Below are positions 1-8,953 of a stretch of DNA of 64,000 nucleotides, in pieces; the stretch's first letter is position 1; the number at the start of each line of letters is the position of its first letter. The translations under genes were made by a program, and so were the position numbers. Source of the DNA: Lentimicrobium saccharophilum (GTDB lineage: Bacteria; Bacteroidota; Bacteroidia; Bacteroidales; Lentimicrobiaceae); NCBI RefSeq assembly GCF_001192835.1, contig NZ_DF968182.1, forward strand, positions 62,001 through 126,000. Direction: 5' to 3'. The notes under the pieces were generated by a model. That model saw nothing but the letters and a program-made list of their open reading frames with translations. It was not told the origin of the DNA and made no database searches.

Positions 1-888
1 TGCCTGCAGAAAAATACGGTTAGCTCCTGCTGTGGTATCTCCGGCGAGTTGCTGAAGAAGTTCCGGATCAGCCCCCGAATAATTAAAATGTTCGTAATTA
101 TTGAAACGGGCACAGGAGGCGTTGATGGGAAGCCTGATGGAGGTTGTGTCGGTATCGTTGTGATAATGGATGGTTATCCTGGAAAGGTCATCCACCAGGT
201 CGAATGAGAGAATGGAGCCTGTTGCGGTAGTGGTGAAAGGATCCACGGTGATGTGCAGGCCTTTAAAAACCTCAAGGAAATAAGCATTTGACGAAAGGGT
301 TTCTTCGCCGGCAGTCATGATCTTTTCAGCAAATGCCTGGGTGAGCGTGATCCGCAGGTGCGGGGCAACAAAGGCACCATCGACCGAATCTGCCTCTACC
401 AGATTGGGAACAAAAACAGCTTCGCCGATCTGCTGGGGAATCACCGGAACGGTATTATGAGAGTAATAAGAGGAATCAACATTGATAGAGTCGGCAAGCT
501 CGAAAACCCTTACCGTGTGTTGCGACAAAGAATCGCCGTAAATTCCTGAATATTTCAGGGTAAGCACAATGGAATCTGCAACGGGATTTTCCCCAAAGGT
601 AACATTGTTTGTCGGCAAACGGAATTGTGTATAAATTGATGCCAGCACATTCCCGAATACAGGATCATTCATATAGCCCAAAAGGTTTGCCGACAGCTCG
701 TCTGTGCGCAGCGAATCTTCCCTTACCGTATAGGCGATAATGGTTGAAGTGTCGGTAAAGCTCAGGTTGAGATAATCGCTGTCGGGTAAAAGATCTATCC
801 CGATCAGGTCGGGTTCTTTGTTGCAGGAGGTGATTGACAGCGCGAAAATTATGGCCAGAATGGCCCGGTTGAAGCTGAGTTTGTGCAC
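1..888 (-). CDS. DUF4270 family lipoprotein, 3' part cut off by window edge
   Basis: The frame is open from 888 to base 1 (296 codons), so only the N-terminal part is present. It starts with GTG at 888; no ATG fits better. A short hydrophobic signal peptide ends in a lipobox (ITSC, Cys22), so it should be an SpII lipoprotein. The Asp/Ser/Thr-rich beta-type sequence and the position directly downstream of a short glycogen synthase match the DUF4270 proteins of Bacteroidota as I know them. The function of the family is not established; surface or outer-membrane location is inferred. It is 48 nt from the upstream synthase gene and is probably cotranscribed with it. Confidence 0.75.
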   Translation of the reverse strand, partial: MHKLSFNRAILAIIFALSITSCNKEPDLIGIDLLPDSDYLNLSFTDTSTIIAYTVREDSLRTDELSANLLGYMNDPVFGNVLASIYTQFRLPTNNVTFGENPVADSIVLTLKYSGIYGDSLSQHTVRVFELADSINVDSSYYSHNTVPVIPQQIGEAVFVPNLVEADSVDGAFVAPHLRITLTQAFAEKIMTAGEETLSSNAYFLEVFKGLHITVDPFTTTATGSILSFDLVDDLSRITIHYHNDTDTTSIRLPINASCARFNNYEHFNYSGADPELLQQLAGDTTAGANRIFLQA

Positions 889-936
889 GTTAAAATCTGA
901 TTGAAGAAGTATTGACAAGCAATGCAAGATTAAGGT

Positions 937-1764
937 TTATTCAGATGCTGCAGGCTGGCTGCTTATGATTTTATCATAAAAAATGTTATAAGCGTCAATA
1001 AACCTGTCAAGCGGCTGATACGGCAGCATTGGTTTCCCGGTCTCGTTGATGTAATCAAGCAGCTCGGCATTAACGGTTTCACTGCCGACGATAACACCGT
1101 CAGAAAAATCGATGGCCGTTTTCATTACATTAACGTAAGTGGGCTTCTTATAGTGTTTGAGATCTTTGTTTGTTATTCCGTCAAGCTTGATTTTATTGCC
1201 CGAATCCTTGTTCCAGGCTTCTTCAAAATCATCGTCGTAGATTGACATCACCACCCTGGTGTCGCTGAATAGCGGGTTATCACGGTAGGCGCGCTTGATG
1301 TAGAGCGGCACAAGGCTGGTCATCCAGCCGTGGCAGTGGATAAGATCAGGGGCCCAGCCAAGCTTCTTAACGGTCTCTATCACCCCGCGAGAAAAAAATA
1401 CGGCACGCTCGTCATTGTCTTTGTAAAACTTGTTGTTCTTGTCGCGGAACATGAACTTCCGCTGAAAATAATCCTCATTATCAATAAAATAAATCTGCAT
1501 CCTGGCCGATTGTATGGATGCAACCTTAATGATAAGCGGATGGTCTGTATCGTCAATGATCAGGTTCATACCCGAAAGACGGATTACTTCATGCAGCTGA
1601 TTTCTGCGTTCGTTGATATGCCCGAACCTGGGCATAAATGTGCGGATTTCGCGTCCCCTCTCCTGAATTCCCTGAGGAAGATGCCTGCCGATATAACCCA
1701 TCTGACTGTCTCTCAGATAAGGTATAATTTCCTGAGAAACAAACAGTATCCTCGCTTTTTCCAT
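937..1764 (-). CDS. Short glycogen/starch synthase-like glycosyltransferase (GT5 N-terminal domain only)
   Basis: Encodes 275 aa from ATG 1764 (MEKARILFVSQE). An upstream in-frame ATG at 1806 would precede the probable transcription start, so I reject it. The sequence is the N-terminal Rossmann half of GT5 glycogen synthases: start motif with VSQE, a GRHLP segment, and HCHGWMTSL near residue 145. Full GlgA is about 470-480 aa and carries the ADP-glucose site in the C-terminal half, which is absent here. Short forms next to a DUF4270 gene are common in Bacteroidota, so this is probably the natural length. Synthase activity is doubtful without the second domain. Confidence 0.8.
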   Translation of the reverse strand: MEKARILFVSQEIIPYLRDSQMGYIGRHLPQGIQERGREIRTFMPRFGHINERRNQLHEVIRLSGMNLIIDDTDHPLIIKVASIQSARMQIYFIDNEDYFQRKFMFRDKNNKFYKDNDERAVFFSRGVIETVKKLGWAPDLIHCHGWMTSLVPLYIKRAYRDNPLFSDTRVVMSIYDDDFEEAWNKDSGNKIKLDGITNKDLKHYKKPTYVNVMKTAIDFSDGVIVGSETVNAELLDYINETGKPMLPYQPLDRFIDAYNIFYDKIISSQPAASE

Positions 1765-1794
1765 AATAGAACCTGTTATTGTCGAAATAATGTG

Positions 1795-1802
1795 CAAAAT
1801 TA
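1795..1802 (-). promoter_or_regulatory. Bacteroidota -7 box for the glycogen synthase-like gene
   Basis: On the minus strand this reads TAATTTTG, an exact TAnnTTTG match, about 30 nt before ATG 1764. I see no clear TTTG at -33. The spacer 1765-2197 otherwise holds AT-rich sequence and the promoter of the divergent flavoprotein gene. Confidence 0.5.
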
Positions 1803-2106
1803 GCAAATTAAATCCAATCTTTTATTTTTAACTTATTATTATTCACTTGTTAATCAGCGCAAAACAAGACTACAGCCATGATACTTAACGTTTATCTCAA
1901 TTTTTATTGATTGATTTTCAGTTAGATATTAATTTATCTTCCCTGGCTGCCTGAATTTTATAATACTACATTTTGTATATGATTAGCGCAATCGTTTGCG
2001 AATCCCAGGCGCTTATTTATAATGATTCTAAGTTAATGGGTTGATAATGATTTATATAGGCATTGATTTTTCTTTACAGTTTTTAACCTGACAGCACAAA
2101 TAGTTA

Positions 2107-2114
2107 TAAATTTG
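2107..2114 (+). promoter_or_regulatory. Bacteroidota -7 box for the large flavoprotein gene
   Basis: TAAATTTG matches TAnnTTTG. Transcription would start near 2121, leaving a leader of about 77 nt before ATG 2198. This argues against the in-frame TTG at 2126 as the translation start. Confidence 0.45.
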
Positions 2115-2197
2115 CCGCGCCTGATTTGATTCAGGACAGGATAAATGATTTATCCGGTTTTACTAAAAGAGCTTTAATCACTGATAATTCTACTCAG

Positions 2198-5100
2198 ATG
2201 CACAAAATAGAAGTTCACCCGATTCTCGAGATCAAGGAATCAGAAAAAGTAACTTTCACCTTTGAAGGAAAGCAAATCACCGGGGAAAAGGGATTTACCA
2301 TTGCTGCCGCCCTTCATCAGGCCGGATATCCGGTGCATAGCCATAGTCTTAAGAACCGGGAAAGAAGTCTCGAATGTGGTATCGGAAAATGCGGTGCCTG
2401 CGAAATGCTGGTCGACGGACAAATCAGGCGTATTTGTATCACCCTGGTCGATAATGTTAAGCAGGTAAGTGAAATCCCGCATGATTTCAGTCCGGCCATG
2501 GTGGAGCCGGATAAGAAAAACCCGACCCGCGTATTCAAAACCGTCGTTGCCATCATTGGTGCAGGGCCTGCCGGACTTGCCGCCCGCGAAGAGCTGAACA
2601 GACACGGAGTGGACAATATCGTTATCGATAACAACGACCGGATAGGCGGACAGTTTCTGATGCAAACCCACCAATTCTTCTTTTTTGAAAAGGAAAAAAA
2701 GTTCGGCGGCATGCGCGGGTTCGATATTGCCCAAACTCTTGCCGGAGAAGATCATTCGGGTATTTTCCTGAATTCCACCGTTTGGGACCTGCTCGAAGGG
2801 AAACGCATCGCGGTGAAAAACATCAAAACGGATGAAATTTATTATGTCGATGCTGAATATATGGTTGTTGCCACCGGCGCCGTCCCGTTTATGCCTGCCT
2901 TTGAGAATGATGACTTACCGGGTGTTTACACCGCCGCGGTCGTGCAGAAGATGATGAACACCGAGTTTACCCTTCTCGGGAAGAATATCCTTACTGTAGG
3001 GGCCGGAAATATCGGCTATCTTACTTCCTATCAGCTGATGCAGGCTGGTGCCAATGTTAAGGCCATTATTGAAGCGCAGCCTTTCGAAGGCGGGTTCCCT
3101 GTTCAGGCAAACAGGGTGCGCCGGCTGGGAATTCCGGTGATCTTGTCGCATATTCTGCTTAAAGCCATCCCCAACGAAAACCACGACGGAATTACCGGGG
3201 CGGTGGTTGCCGAATGTAAGGACTTTCAACCTGTTCCGGGAACCGAAAAAGTAATAGAAGGCATTGATGCCATCAATATCTGTACCGGTCTGGTACCCGA
3301 CGATCAACTACTGATCAAGGGCAATGAGGTTTTCGGCAGGGCCTGCTTTGGTGCAGGTGATGCCATTCGCATCGGAGAGGGAACCAGCGCCGTACTCAGG
3401 GGCAAACAGGTGGCCTTTGAAATCATGAATGAGATCGGAACCAGGTTCAGTTACGATGAGTTTCTGAATATTTCCAAGGAGTATATCGATTCTCAGCAGC
3501 ATCCGGTAAGGGTGATTGAAAAACCTTTTGAACCTTCGCCTGAACGTCTGGCAGCCAAGCCTTTTGTGCAGATCGACTGCCTTTACGGATTTGCCTGTAA
3601 TCCCTGCGAATTTGCCTGTCCGCATGGCGCCATCACAAAAACCTCTACCAGCACTGTTCCGAAGATTGACTTTGATAAGTGCATAGGTTGTATGGATTGT
3701 GTTTATCAGTGTCCCGGCCTGGCCATTTTCGGCTATAATACCGCCAAGGACTGGTTGTTTCTGCCCATTGAGTATCATGCAGAGGAGAAATCTGAAGTAT
3801 TTCTTGTGGACAATAACGGGAAAATTCTGGGCGAAGGAATCATTGAAAAGATACTGAAGAAACCAAACAAGACCAATATCGCCAGGGTGAAGGCCACCAC
3901 CATTCACGGAAATGATCTGATCGGCGTGCGGGGATTTATTGTCAGGGAAAAATATCCTGAACCTGTTACCATGACCCCTGTTGAATACAGGAAGGAGGAG
4001 GAAATGTATGTTTGTCACTGCGATGACGTTACCTTGGGCGAAATCCTTGAAACCATCGGCGACCGGAAGTTTATCTCGGTGGATGAGGTGAAACATACCA
4101 CCCGTCTGGGAATGGGTGCATGCCGCGGGAAACGGTGCATACGGAGGCTGAAACAAACGCTGAGGAATTATGATATTTCGATCGTTGGCGACGCCACCCC
4201 CCGCGGGCCTTTATCCAACCAGCTTTCGATGGGAGAGCTTTATCCGCGGGATGTTCATGAAGAGGTGTTTATCAGTGGTAACGGAAAGAAACCGAAGATT
4301 GTCAAAGTTAAATCGCTGGTCGCCGGCGGCGGTATCGGCGGATCGGCCCTTTTCAGGTATCTGGCTGAAGCCGGCGAGCAACCGGTACTGGTCAATTCGG
4401 GCAGAGGGGCGTCGTGGCGGAATATTGCCGGAGGACGGCCGGCATTCAGTCTTCCCGAAATTGCCGACATCGCCCGGCATAACCTCGAAATTTTCAAAGA
4501 TCTTCAGAAGATCCATGATGTGAATTTCAGGCAGATCAATTATGTGAATTTTGCCCATGATGAGGCAACCTATAAAGCCCTTGAATCGGCACGCGCCTGG
4601 TCCGACGCTTACATGGTTGAACCGAAAGACTATGCAAAAGAGATCTCTTCTTTCATCAACCCGGGACTTGATACATACATAGGAGCGCAGATAACCCGTG
4701 ATTGCTGGCAGGCCACCCCCGGTCGCGTCATTGACCTGATCCGCCGGATCGGTATCCGCAATGGAGGCACCGTAAAGGAAGACTGCAAACTGATCGCGGT
4801 GCATCGCGACGGAGACACCTATAAAGTACTGGTGCAGGATCATGACAAACAATACATTGAATATCATACACAGGTTTTTGTTAACGCCCTGGGTCCTGAG
4901 GCGGCTAAGTTTGCCAATATGCTGGGCATTGAAACTGGCCTTTATCCCGTGAAACATCAGGCCTTTATCACCCGCAGGCTCCCCATGATGGGGTTGCACG
5001 GCAGTCCGCTGGATATGATCATCGACCGCAGAAAGTATAAGGGATTTGTTGCGGTATATGGTCAGCAGCTTGCCGAAACCGGTCAGATTATCGGTTGCGC

Positions 5101-5431
5101 TTCCCCTGCGGTTGATCCGATGGAAACAGACAAGAATTTGAAGATCAATTCGCAACAATTCCTTGAAATTGCCTCGGAGGTATTTGTCAACTGGTTCCCC
5201 AATCTCGCGTCGGTCGGCTTCCAGGCAGTCTGGGCCGGTTATTATGTTGAACCGCGCATGATTATTGATCCGGAGCTTGGTTTGTTTGTCGGATTAAGGG
5301 GGCAGGGTTTCATGCTTGGACAATACCTTGCCAAAATTTATGTGGATAAACTATTGGGGAGGCCGGTGCCTGATTATATGAAGCGGCTTGCCATGACCGG
5401 CGACGGCTTACCCGAGAAGGCCTTTAAGTAA
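2198..5431 (+). CDS. HcnABC-like fused FAD/Fe-S amine or imino-acid oxidoreductase
   Basis: Encodes 1077 aa from ATG 2198. Domains in order: a plant-type 2Fe-2S domain (Cys60, 65, 68, 80); an FAD/NAD(P) disulfide-reductase-like domain with GAGPAG at 121-126 and a second dinucleotide fold at about 267; two 4Fe-4S sites between Cys461 and Cys506 (the second is CxxCxxCxxxCP); a BFD-like 2Fe-2S motif (CHC at 606, CRGKRC at 642-647); and a DAO-type FAD domain starting near 706 with a GGGIGG motif. The order equals HcnA-HcnB-HcnC or the opine/proline dehydrogenase subunits joined in one chain. The role is inferred: oxidation of an amine or imino acid, passing electrons through Fe-S centres. The substrate cannot be read from the sequence. 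No signal peptide, so probably cytosolic. Monocistronic, with its own promoter and terminator. Confidence 0.85.
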   Translation: MHKIEVHPILEIKESEKVTFTFEGKQITGEKGFTIAAALHQAGYPVHSHSLKNRERSLECGIGKCGACEMLVDGQIRRICITLVDNVKQVSEIPHDFSPAMVEPDKKNPTRVFKTVVAIIGAGPAGLAAREELNRHGVDNIVIDNNDRIGGQFLMQTHQFFFFEKEKKFGGMRGFDIAQTLAGEDHSGIFLNSTVWDLLEGKRIAVKNIKTDEIYYVDAEYMVVATGAVPFMPAFENDDLPGVYTAAVVQKMMNTEFTLLGKNILTVGAGNIGYLTSYQLMQAGANVKAIIEAQPFEGGFPVQANRVRRLGIPVILSHILLKAIPNENHDGITGAVVAECKDFQPVPGTEKVIEGIDAINICTGLVPDDQLLIKGNEVFGRACFGAGDAIRIGEGTSAVLRGKQVAFEIMNEIGTRFSYDEFLNISKEYIDSQQHPVRVIEKPFEPSPERLAAKPFVQIDCLYGFACNPCEFACPHGAITKTSTSTVPKIDFDKCIGCMDCVYQCPGLAIFGYNTAKDWLFLPIEYHAEEKSEVFLVDNNGKILGEGIIEKILKKPNKTNIARVKATTIHGNDLIGVRGFIVREKYPEPVTMTPVEYRKEEEMYVCHCDDVTLGEILETIGDRKFISVDEVKHTTRLGMGACRGKRCIRRLKQTLRNYDISIVGDATPRGPLSNQLSMGELYPRDVHEEVFISGNGKKPKIVKVKSLVAGGGIGGSALFRYLAEAGEQPVLVNSGRGASWRNIAGGRPAFSLPEIADIARHNLEIFKDLQKIHDVNFRQINYVNFAHDEATYKALESARAWSDAYMVEPKDYAKEISSFINPGLDTYIGAQITRDCWQATPGRVIDLIRRIGIRNGGTVKEDCKLIAVHRDGDTYKVLVQDHDKQYIEYHTQVFVNALGPEAAKFANMLGIETGLYPVKHQAFITRRLPMMGLHGSPLDMIIDRRKYKGFVAVYGQQLAETGQIIGCASPAVDPMETDKNLKINSQQFLEIASEVFVNWFPNLASVGFQAVWAGYYVEPRMIIDPELGLFVGLRGQGFMLGQYLAKIYVDKLLGRPVPDYMKRLAMTGDGLPEKAFK

Positions 5432-5434
5432 TTG

Positions 5435-5459
5435 CCGGATTCACGCACTATCCGGTTTT
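5435..5459 (+). terminator. Intrinsic terminator after the flavoprotein gene
   Basis: CCGGAT and ATCCGG form a 6-bp stem around a 9-nt loop, followed by TTTT, just after the stop codon at 5431. Confidence 0.6.
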
Positions 5460-5504
5460 ACCGGGGATTAGGTTGCGGCTGAGGAAGATAGCCGGGATTT
5501 TTTA

Positions 5505-5536
5505 TTTGGTTATCATAATTTTAATTTCTACTTTTG
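5505..5536 (+). promoter_or_regulatory. Canonical Bacteroidota promoter of the DUF177-rpmF-plsX-fabH operon
   Basis: TTTG at 5505-5508 and TACTTTTG at 5529-5536 are separated by 20 nt, matching the -33 TTG / -7 TAnnTTTG consensus. The start point would be near 5543, about 23 nt before the first gene. Confidence 0.75.
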
Positions 5537-5565
5537 CACCCCTTAAACCTGAAACAATTTAAGCA

Positions 5566-6084
5566 GTGGATTACCTGAAACAATTTGTAATTCCATTTGT
5601 TGGTTTAAATGCTGGAAACCACAGGTTTAGCTACGTCATTGACGATAAGTTCTTTGGATCGTTCGACTATGGGGAGATCAGGGAAGCCAGTGTTCAGGTG
5701 GACCTTGAACTGAATAAAATGGAGCGGATGCTTGTCCTCAATTTTCAGATGAAAGGAACCATCAGGGTGACCTGCAGCCGTTGTCTTGATGAATTTGATC
5801 TGCCTGTTGAGGGTAAGGAAGAATACTTTATCAGGTTTGGTCAGGCTTACTCGGAAGAAGATGACAATGTGCTCATCATTCCTGAAAATGAGACGCATAT
5901 TGATATCTCATCGCTGATCTTTGATTACCTTCATCTGATGGTTCCTTACAGGGTGGTTCATCCCGTGAACGAACAGGGTGAAAGTACCTGTAATCCTGAT
6001 ATCCTGAAAAGGTTGAACGAGCTGTCATCCCATGGTGAAACGGATAGCCCCTGGGATAAGTTGAAAGACTTGAATTTTGAATAA
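5566..6084 (+). CDS. DUF177 (YceD-like) protein
   Basis: 172 aa from a GTG start at 5566. It is recognised as DUF177/YceD by the CSRCLDEF motif near residue 70, the acidic surroundings and its place directly before rpmF. In E. coli YceD is linked to 23S rRNA accumulation and is cotranscribed with rpmF. Cytosolic; no membrane segment. First gene of a four-gene operon, 25 nt before rpmF. The role in ribosome assembly is family knowledge, not visible here. Confidence 0.9.
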   Translation: MDYLKQFVIPFVGLNAGNHRFSYVIDDKFFGSFDYGEIREASVQVDLELNKMERMLVLNFQMKGTIRVTCSRCLDEFDLPVEGKEEYFIRFGQAYSEEDDNVLIIPENETHIDISSLIFDYLHLMVPYRVVHPVNEQGESTCNPDILKRLNELSSHGETDSPWDKLKDLNFE

Positions 6085-6109
6085 ATAATAACACTTAAAA
6101 AAAACCGAA

Positions 6110-6295
6110 ATGCCAAATCCAAAACATAGGTTTTCAAAAACCAGGACAGCAAAGAGAAGGACGCATTACAAAGCAGTAGCTCCTACGATTACCATTTGTT
6201 CAAATTGCGGAGCCTCTGTTCTGTACCATCGTGTTTGCAGCGAGTGCGGTTACTATAAAGGCAAGCTTGCCATTGAAAAAGCGGCCACAGCTTAA
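6110..6295 (+). CDS. rpmF: Ribosomal protein bL32
   Basis: 61 aa, the usual length. It starts MPNPKHRFSKTRT and carries a zinc-ribbon pair CSNC and CSEC at about residues 30-46, so this is the zinc-binding form. The basic N-terminus contacts 23S rRNA in the large subunit. It sits between DUF177 and plsX, an arrangement conserved in many bacteria that couples ribosome and membrane-lipid synthesis. Confidence 0.98.
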   Translation: MPNPKHRFSKTRTAKRRTHYKAVAPTITICSNCGASVLYHRVCSECGYYKGKLAIEKAATA

Positions 6296-6341
6296 GCTTC
6301 CGCCTCTTGCAGTCACGCTTTTCTAACCAAAACAAAGTCAG

Positions 6342-7304
6342 ATGAAAATCGGACTCGATGTTATGGGCGGTGATTTCGCCCCGGTTGCTACTATTGCCGG
6401 AGCATTACTAGCCCAGAAAGAATTATCGCCGTCTGATCGAATTGTGCTGATCGGGGAAACCGGAATTATTTTGGGCGAACTTGAAAAGCACCATGCAGAC
6501 CCGGGGCTTTTCGACATCGTTCATGCACATGATGTAATTGGCATGGGAGAACATCCCACGCATGCCATTGTGCGCAAGCCGGAATCAAGCATCAGTATCG
6601 GGTTTAAAGAGCTTAAACACAAGCGGATTGATGCTTTTGCAAGTGCCGGCAGCAGCGGGGCGATGCTCGTAGGTGCCATCTACAGCGTTAACAACATCCA
6701 GGGCGTGATCCGTCCCTGTACTTCCACTGTTTTGCCCCAGGAGAACGGAGGCCTCAGCCTGCTGCTTGACATTGGCACAAATCCCGATGCCAAGCCGGAT
6801 GTAATGTATCAGTTTGGCCTGCTCGGGAGCATCATGGCCAGAAATGTATATAAGATCAATAATCCCAGGGTAGCCCTGCTGAATATTGGTCATGAGGAAG
6901 GTAAGGGAAATCTTTTGAGCCAGGCAACCTATCAGCTGATGAAAGAGGGCAAAGACTTTAACTTTACCGGAAATATTGAAAGCAGGGATCTCTTCAAATC
7001 CAAGGCTGATGTAATAGTCTGTGATGGATTCACCGGTAATATACTACTGAAAAACATCGAAGGAATGTTCAGGATGATGATGAAGCGTGGGATTACCGAT
7101 GATTACTTCACCCGTTTCAATTATGAAAATTACGGCGGAACGCCGGTTCTTGGTATCAATTCCACAGTAATTGTCGGGCACGGTATTTCGAATGATGTCG
7201 CCATCAAAAACATGTTGTTGCTTGCCCGGGATGTTTACCATGCCAGGCTTTCACAAAAAATCAAGCGGGCGCTTTCCAGGGTAACTGTTGTTGTTAGAGA
7301 TTAA
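6342..7304 (+). CDS. plsX: Phosphate acyltransferase PlsX
   Basis: 320 aa beginning MKIGLDVMGGDFAP, the diagnostic PlsX start. It converts acyl-ACP to acyl-phosphate for the PlsY step of phosphatidic acid synthesis, as a peripheral membrane enzyme. Internal GSSGAMLVGA and LLDIGTNPDA segments also fit. It lies 46 nt after rpmF and 23 nt before fabH, so it belongs to the same transcript. Confidence 0.97.
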   Translation: MKIGLDVMGGDFAPVATIAGALLAQKELSPSDRIVLIGETGIILGELEKHHADPGLFDIVHAHDVIGMGEHPTHAIVRKPESSISIGFKELKHKRIDAFASAGSSGAMLVGAIYSVNNIQGVIRPCTSTVLPQENGGLSLLLDIGTNPDAKPDVMYQFGLLGSIMARNVYKINNPRVALLNIGHEEGKGNLLSQATYQLMKEGKDFNFTGNIESRDLFKSKADVIVCDGFTGNILLKNIEGMFRMMMKRGITDDYFTRFNYENYGGTPVLGINSTVIVGHGISNDVAIKNMLLLARDVYHARLSQKIKRALSRVTVVVRD

Positions 7305-7327
7305 ATTAATATTTAACTGAACTGCCG

Positions 7328-8338
7328 ATGACTAAAATAAGAGCTGCGATTACCGGAGTGGGTGGTTACGTTCCTGATTATATCCTGACAAATGATGAAC
7401 TCAGCCGGATGGTAGACACCTCCGACGAGTGGATCATGACCCGCATCGGCATCAAAGAGCGCCGGATACTGAAGGGTGAAGGTAAAGGCACTTCAGATAT
7501 GGGTGCAGAAGCTGTGAAGGAATTGCTCCGCAAAACCAACACAAAACCCGAAGAAGTTGATATGCTTATCTGTGGTGTGGTTACACCCGACATGCTGTTC
7601 CCTGCAACTGCAAATATTATCGCCGACAAGACCGATATCCGGAATGCCTTCGGATATGACATGAATGCCGGTTGCTCCAGTTTTCTTTACGCACTGACTG
7701 CCGCTTCAAAGTTTGTTGAATCGGGATCTCATAAAAAGGTTATTGTGGTTGGCGCCGACAAGATGTCGTCAATTGTGGATTACACCGACCGGGCCACCTG
7801 TCCGATATTCGGCGATGGTGCTGCTGCGGTTATGCTTGAGCCGGTAGCGGAAGACTACGGTGTGATGGATGCCATGCTGCAGAGCGATGGTGTTGGCCGA
7901 ATTCATCTGCACCAGAAAGCAGGTGGATCGGTTAAACCGCCCACCCACCAAACCATTGATGCCCGCGAACATTACATCTATCAGGAGGGACAGGCTGTTT
8001 TTAAATGGGCTGTTTCCAAAATGGCAGATGTGTCGGTGGATATGATGAAAAAACATGGGATTACTTCCGAAACCCTGAACTGGCTGGTTCCGCACCAGGC
8101 AAATATGCGCATCATCGAGGCCACGGCCCAACGCATGGGCATAAAAAGAGAGCAGGTAATGATCAACATTCAGCGTTACGGCAACACCACTTCTGCCACT
8201 TTGCCGCTCTGCCTCTGGGAATGGGAAAATCAGCTCAGAAGGGGAGATAACATTATCCTGGCTGCCTTTGGCGCGGGATTCACCTGGGGCGCAGTTTACG
8301 TGAAATGGGCCTACGACGGCGATAAGGTGGTCAAATAG
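7328..8338 (+). CDS. fabH: Beta-ketoacyl-ACP synthase III
   Basis: 336 aa. The catalytic triad is visible: Cys in [10 protein letters not shown] (about residue 117), His in VPHQANMRI (about 257) and Asn in [11 protein letters not shown] (about 287). FabH condenses acetyl-CoA or another short acyl-CoA with malonyl-ACP to start fatty acid synthesis. Last gene of the operon, followed by a good terminator. Preference for straight or branched primers cannot be told from the sequence. Confidence 0.97.
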   Translation: MTKIRAAITGVGGYVPDYILTNDELSRMVDTSDEWIMTRIGIKERRILKGEGKGTSDMGAEAVKELLRKTNTKPEEVDMLICGVVTPDMLFPATANIIADKTDIRNAFGYDMNAGCSSFLYALTAASKFVESGSHKKVIVVGADKMSSIVDYTDRATCPIFGDGAAAVMLEPVAEDYGVMDAMLQSDGVGRIHLHQKAGGSVKPPTHQTIDAREHYIYQEGQAVFKWAVSKMADVSVDMMKKHGITSETLNWLVPHQANMRIIEATAQRMGIKREQVMINIQRYGNTTSATLPLCLWEWENQLRRGDNIILAAFGAGFTWGAVYVKWAYDGDKVVK

Positions 8339-8375
8339 CTGGATTTTATCCGGATTCCATCTGAAAATTTACAGG

Positions 8376-8403
8376 GCCTGTAATCCGTTACAGGCTTTTT
8401 TTA
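8376..8403 (+). terminator. Terminator of the rpmF-fabH operon
   Basis: GCCTGTAA and TTACAGGC make an 8-bp perfect stem with a TCCG loop, followed by seven or more T. Confidence 0.85.
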
Positions 8404-8477
8404 TACTTTTAATTCAGCCGGGGCATACCTCCAATCCGATTCCGGTGTTTCACAGATACTCCCTTATGCATTCCCGA

Positions 8478-8915
8478 ATGAAAATTGTACGTTTTACTTC
8501 CGGTCAGCATGAATTTACCGCCCTTTCTCGCCGGATCAGGTATCAGGTTTTTGTAAAGGAACAGCAGGTGCCCGAAGCGCTTGAATACGATGAATTTGAA
8601 AACTCCAGCCTCCATTACCTGGTTTTTGCTGACGGCAAGGCAATAGCTACCTGCCGGCGACGCGAAACATCAAAAGGCATTAAACTGGAGCGGTTTGCCG
8701 TGGTCAGTGAAGCCCGGGGCATGGGCGCCGGTGAATTGATGGTAAGGCATCTGCTTCAGGAAGTTTTACCCCTGAACAGGCCCGTTTACCTGCATGCACA
8801 GGTGCAGGTAGCCGGTTTTTACGGGAAATATGGATTTGTTGCGGAAGGTCCGCGTTTTGAAGAAGCTGGGATAGATCATTATCTGATGATTTACAAAAGG
8901 GAAGAGAATACATGA
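8478..8915 (+). CDS. GNAT family N-acetyltransferase (ElaA-like)
   Basis: 145 aa from ATG 8478 (MKIVRFTSG); an upstream in-frame ATG at 8445 gives 11 extra residues without family character. It has the acetyl-CoA-binding loop RGMGAGELM after beta-4 (about residue 86) and a typical ElaA/YjcF N-terminal half (YQVFVKEQQVPE). The acceptor substrate is unknown. It has no obvious operon partner and converges with the PHP gene. Confidence 0.85.
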   Translation: MKIVRFTSGQHEFTALSRRIRYQVFVKEQQVPEALEYDEFENSSLHYLVFADGKAIATCRRRETSKGIKLERFAVVSEARGMGAGELMVRHLLQEVLPLNRPVYLHAQVQVAGFYGKYGFVAEGPRFEEAGIDHYLMIYKREENT

Positions 8916-8953
8916 ACAAATTGTTCACCTTCACAGAAACATGGGAAAGGGTT

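Noticed and set aside
358-549. 63-codon plus-strand frame at the left end
   Set aside because: Antisense to the DUF4270 frame, which stays open over 296 codons with a lipoprotein signal.
4211-5158. 315-codon minus-strand frame inside the flavoprotein gene
   Set aside because: Antisense shadow of the DAO domain; no promoter or family character.
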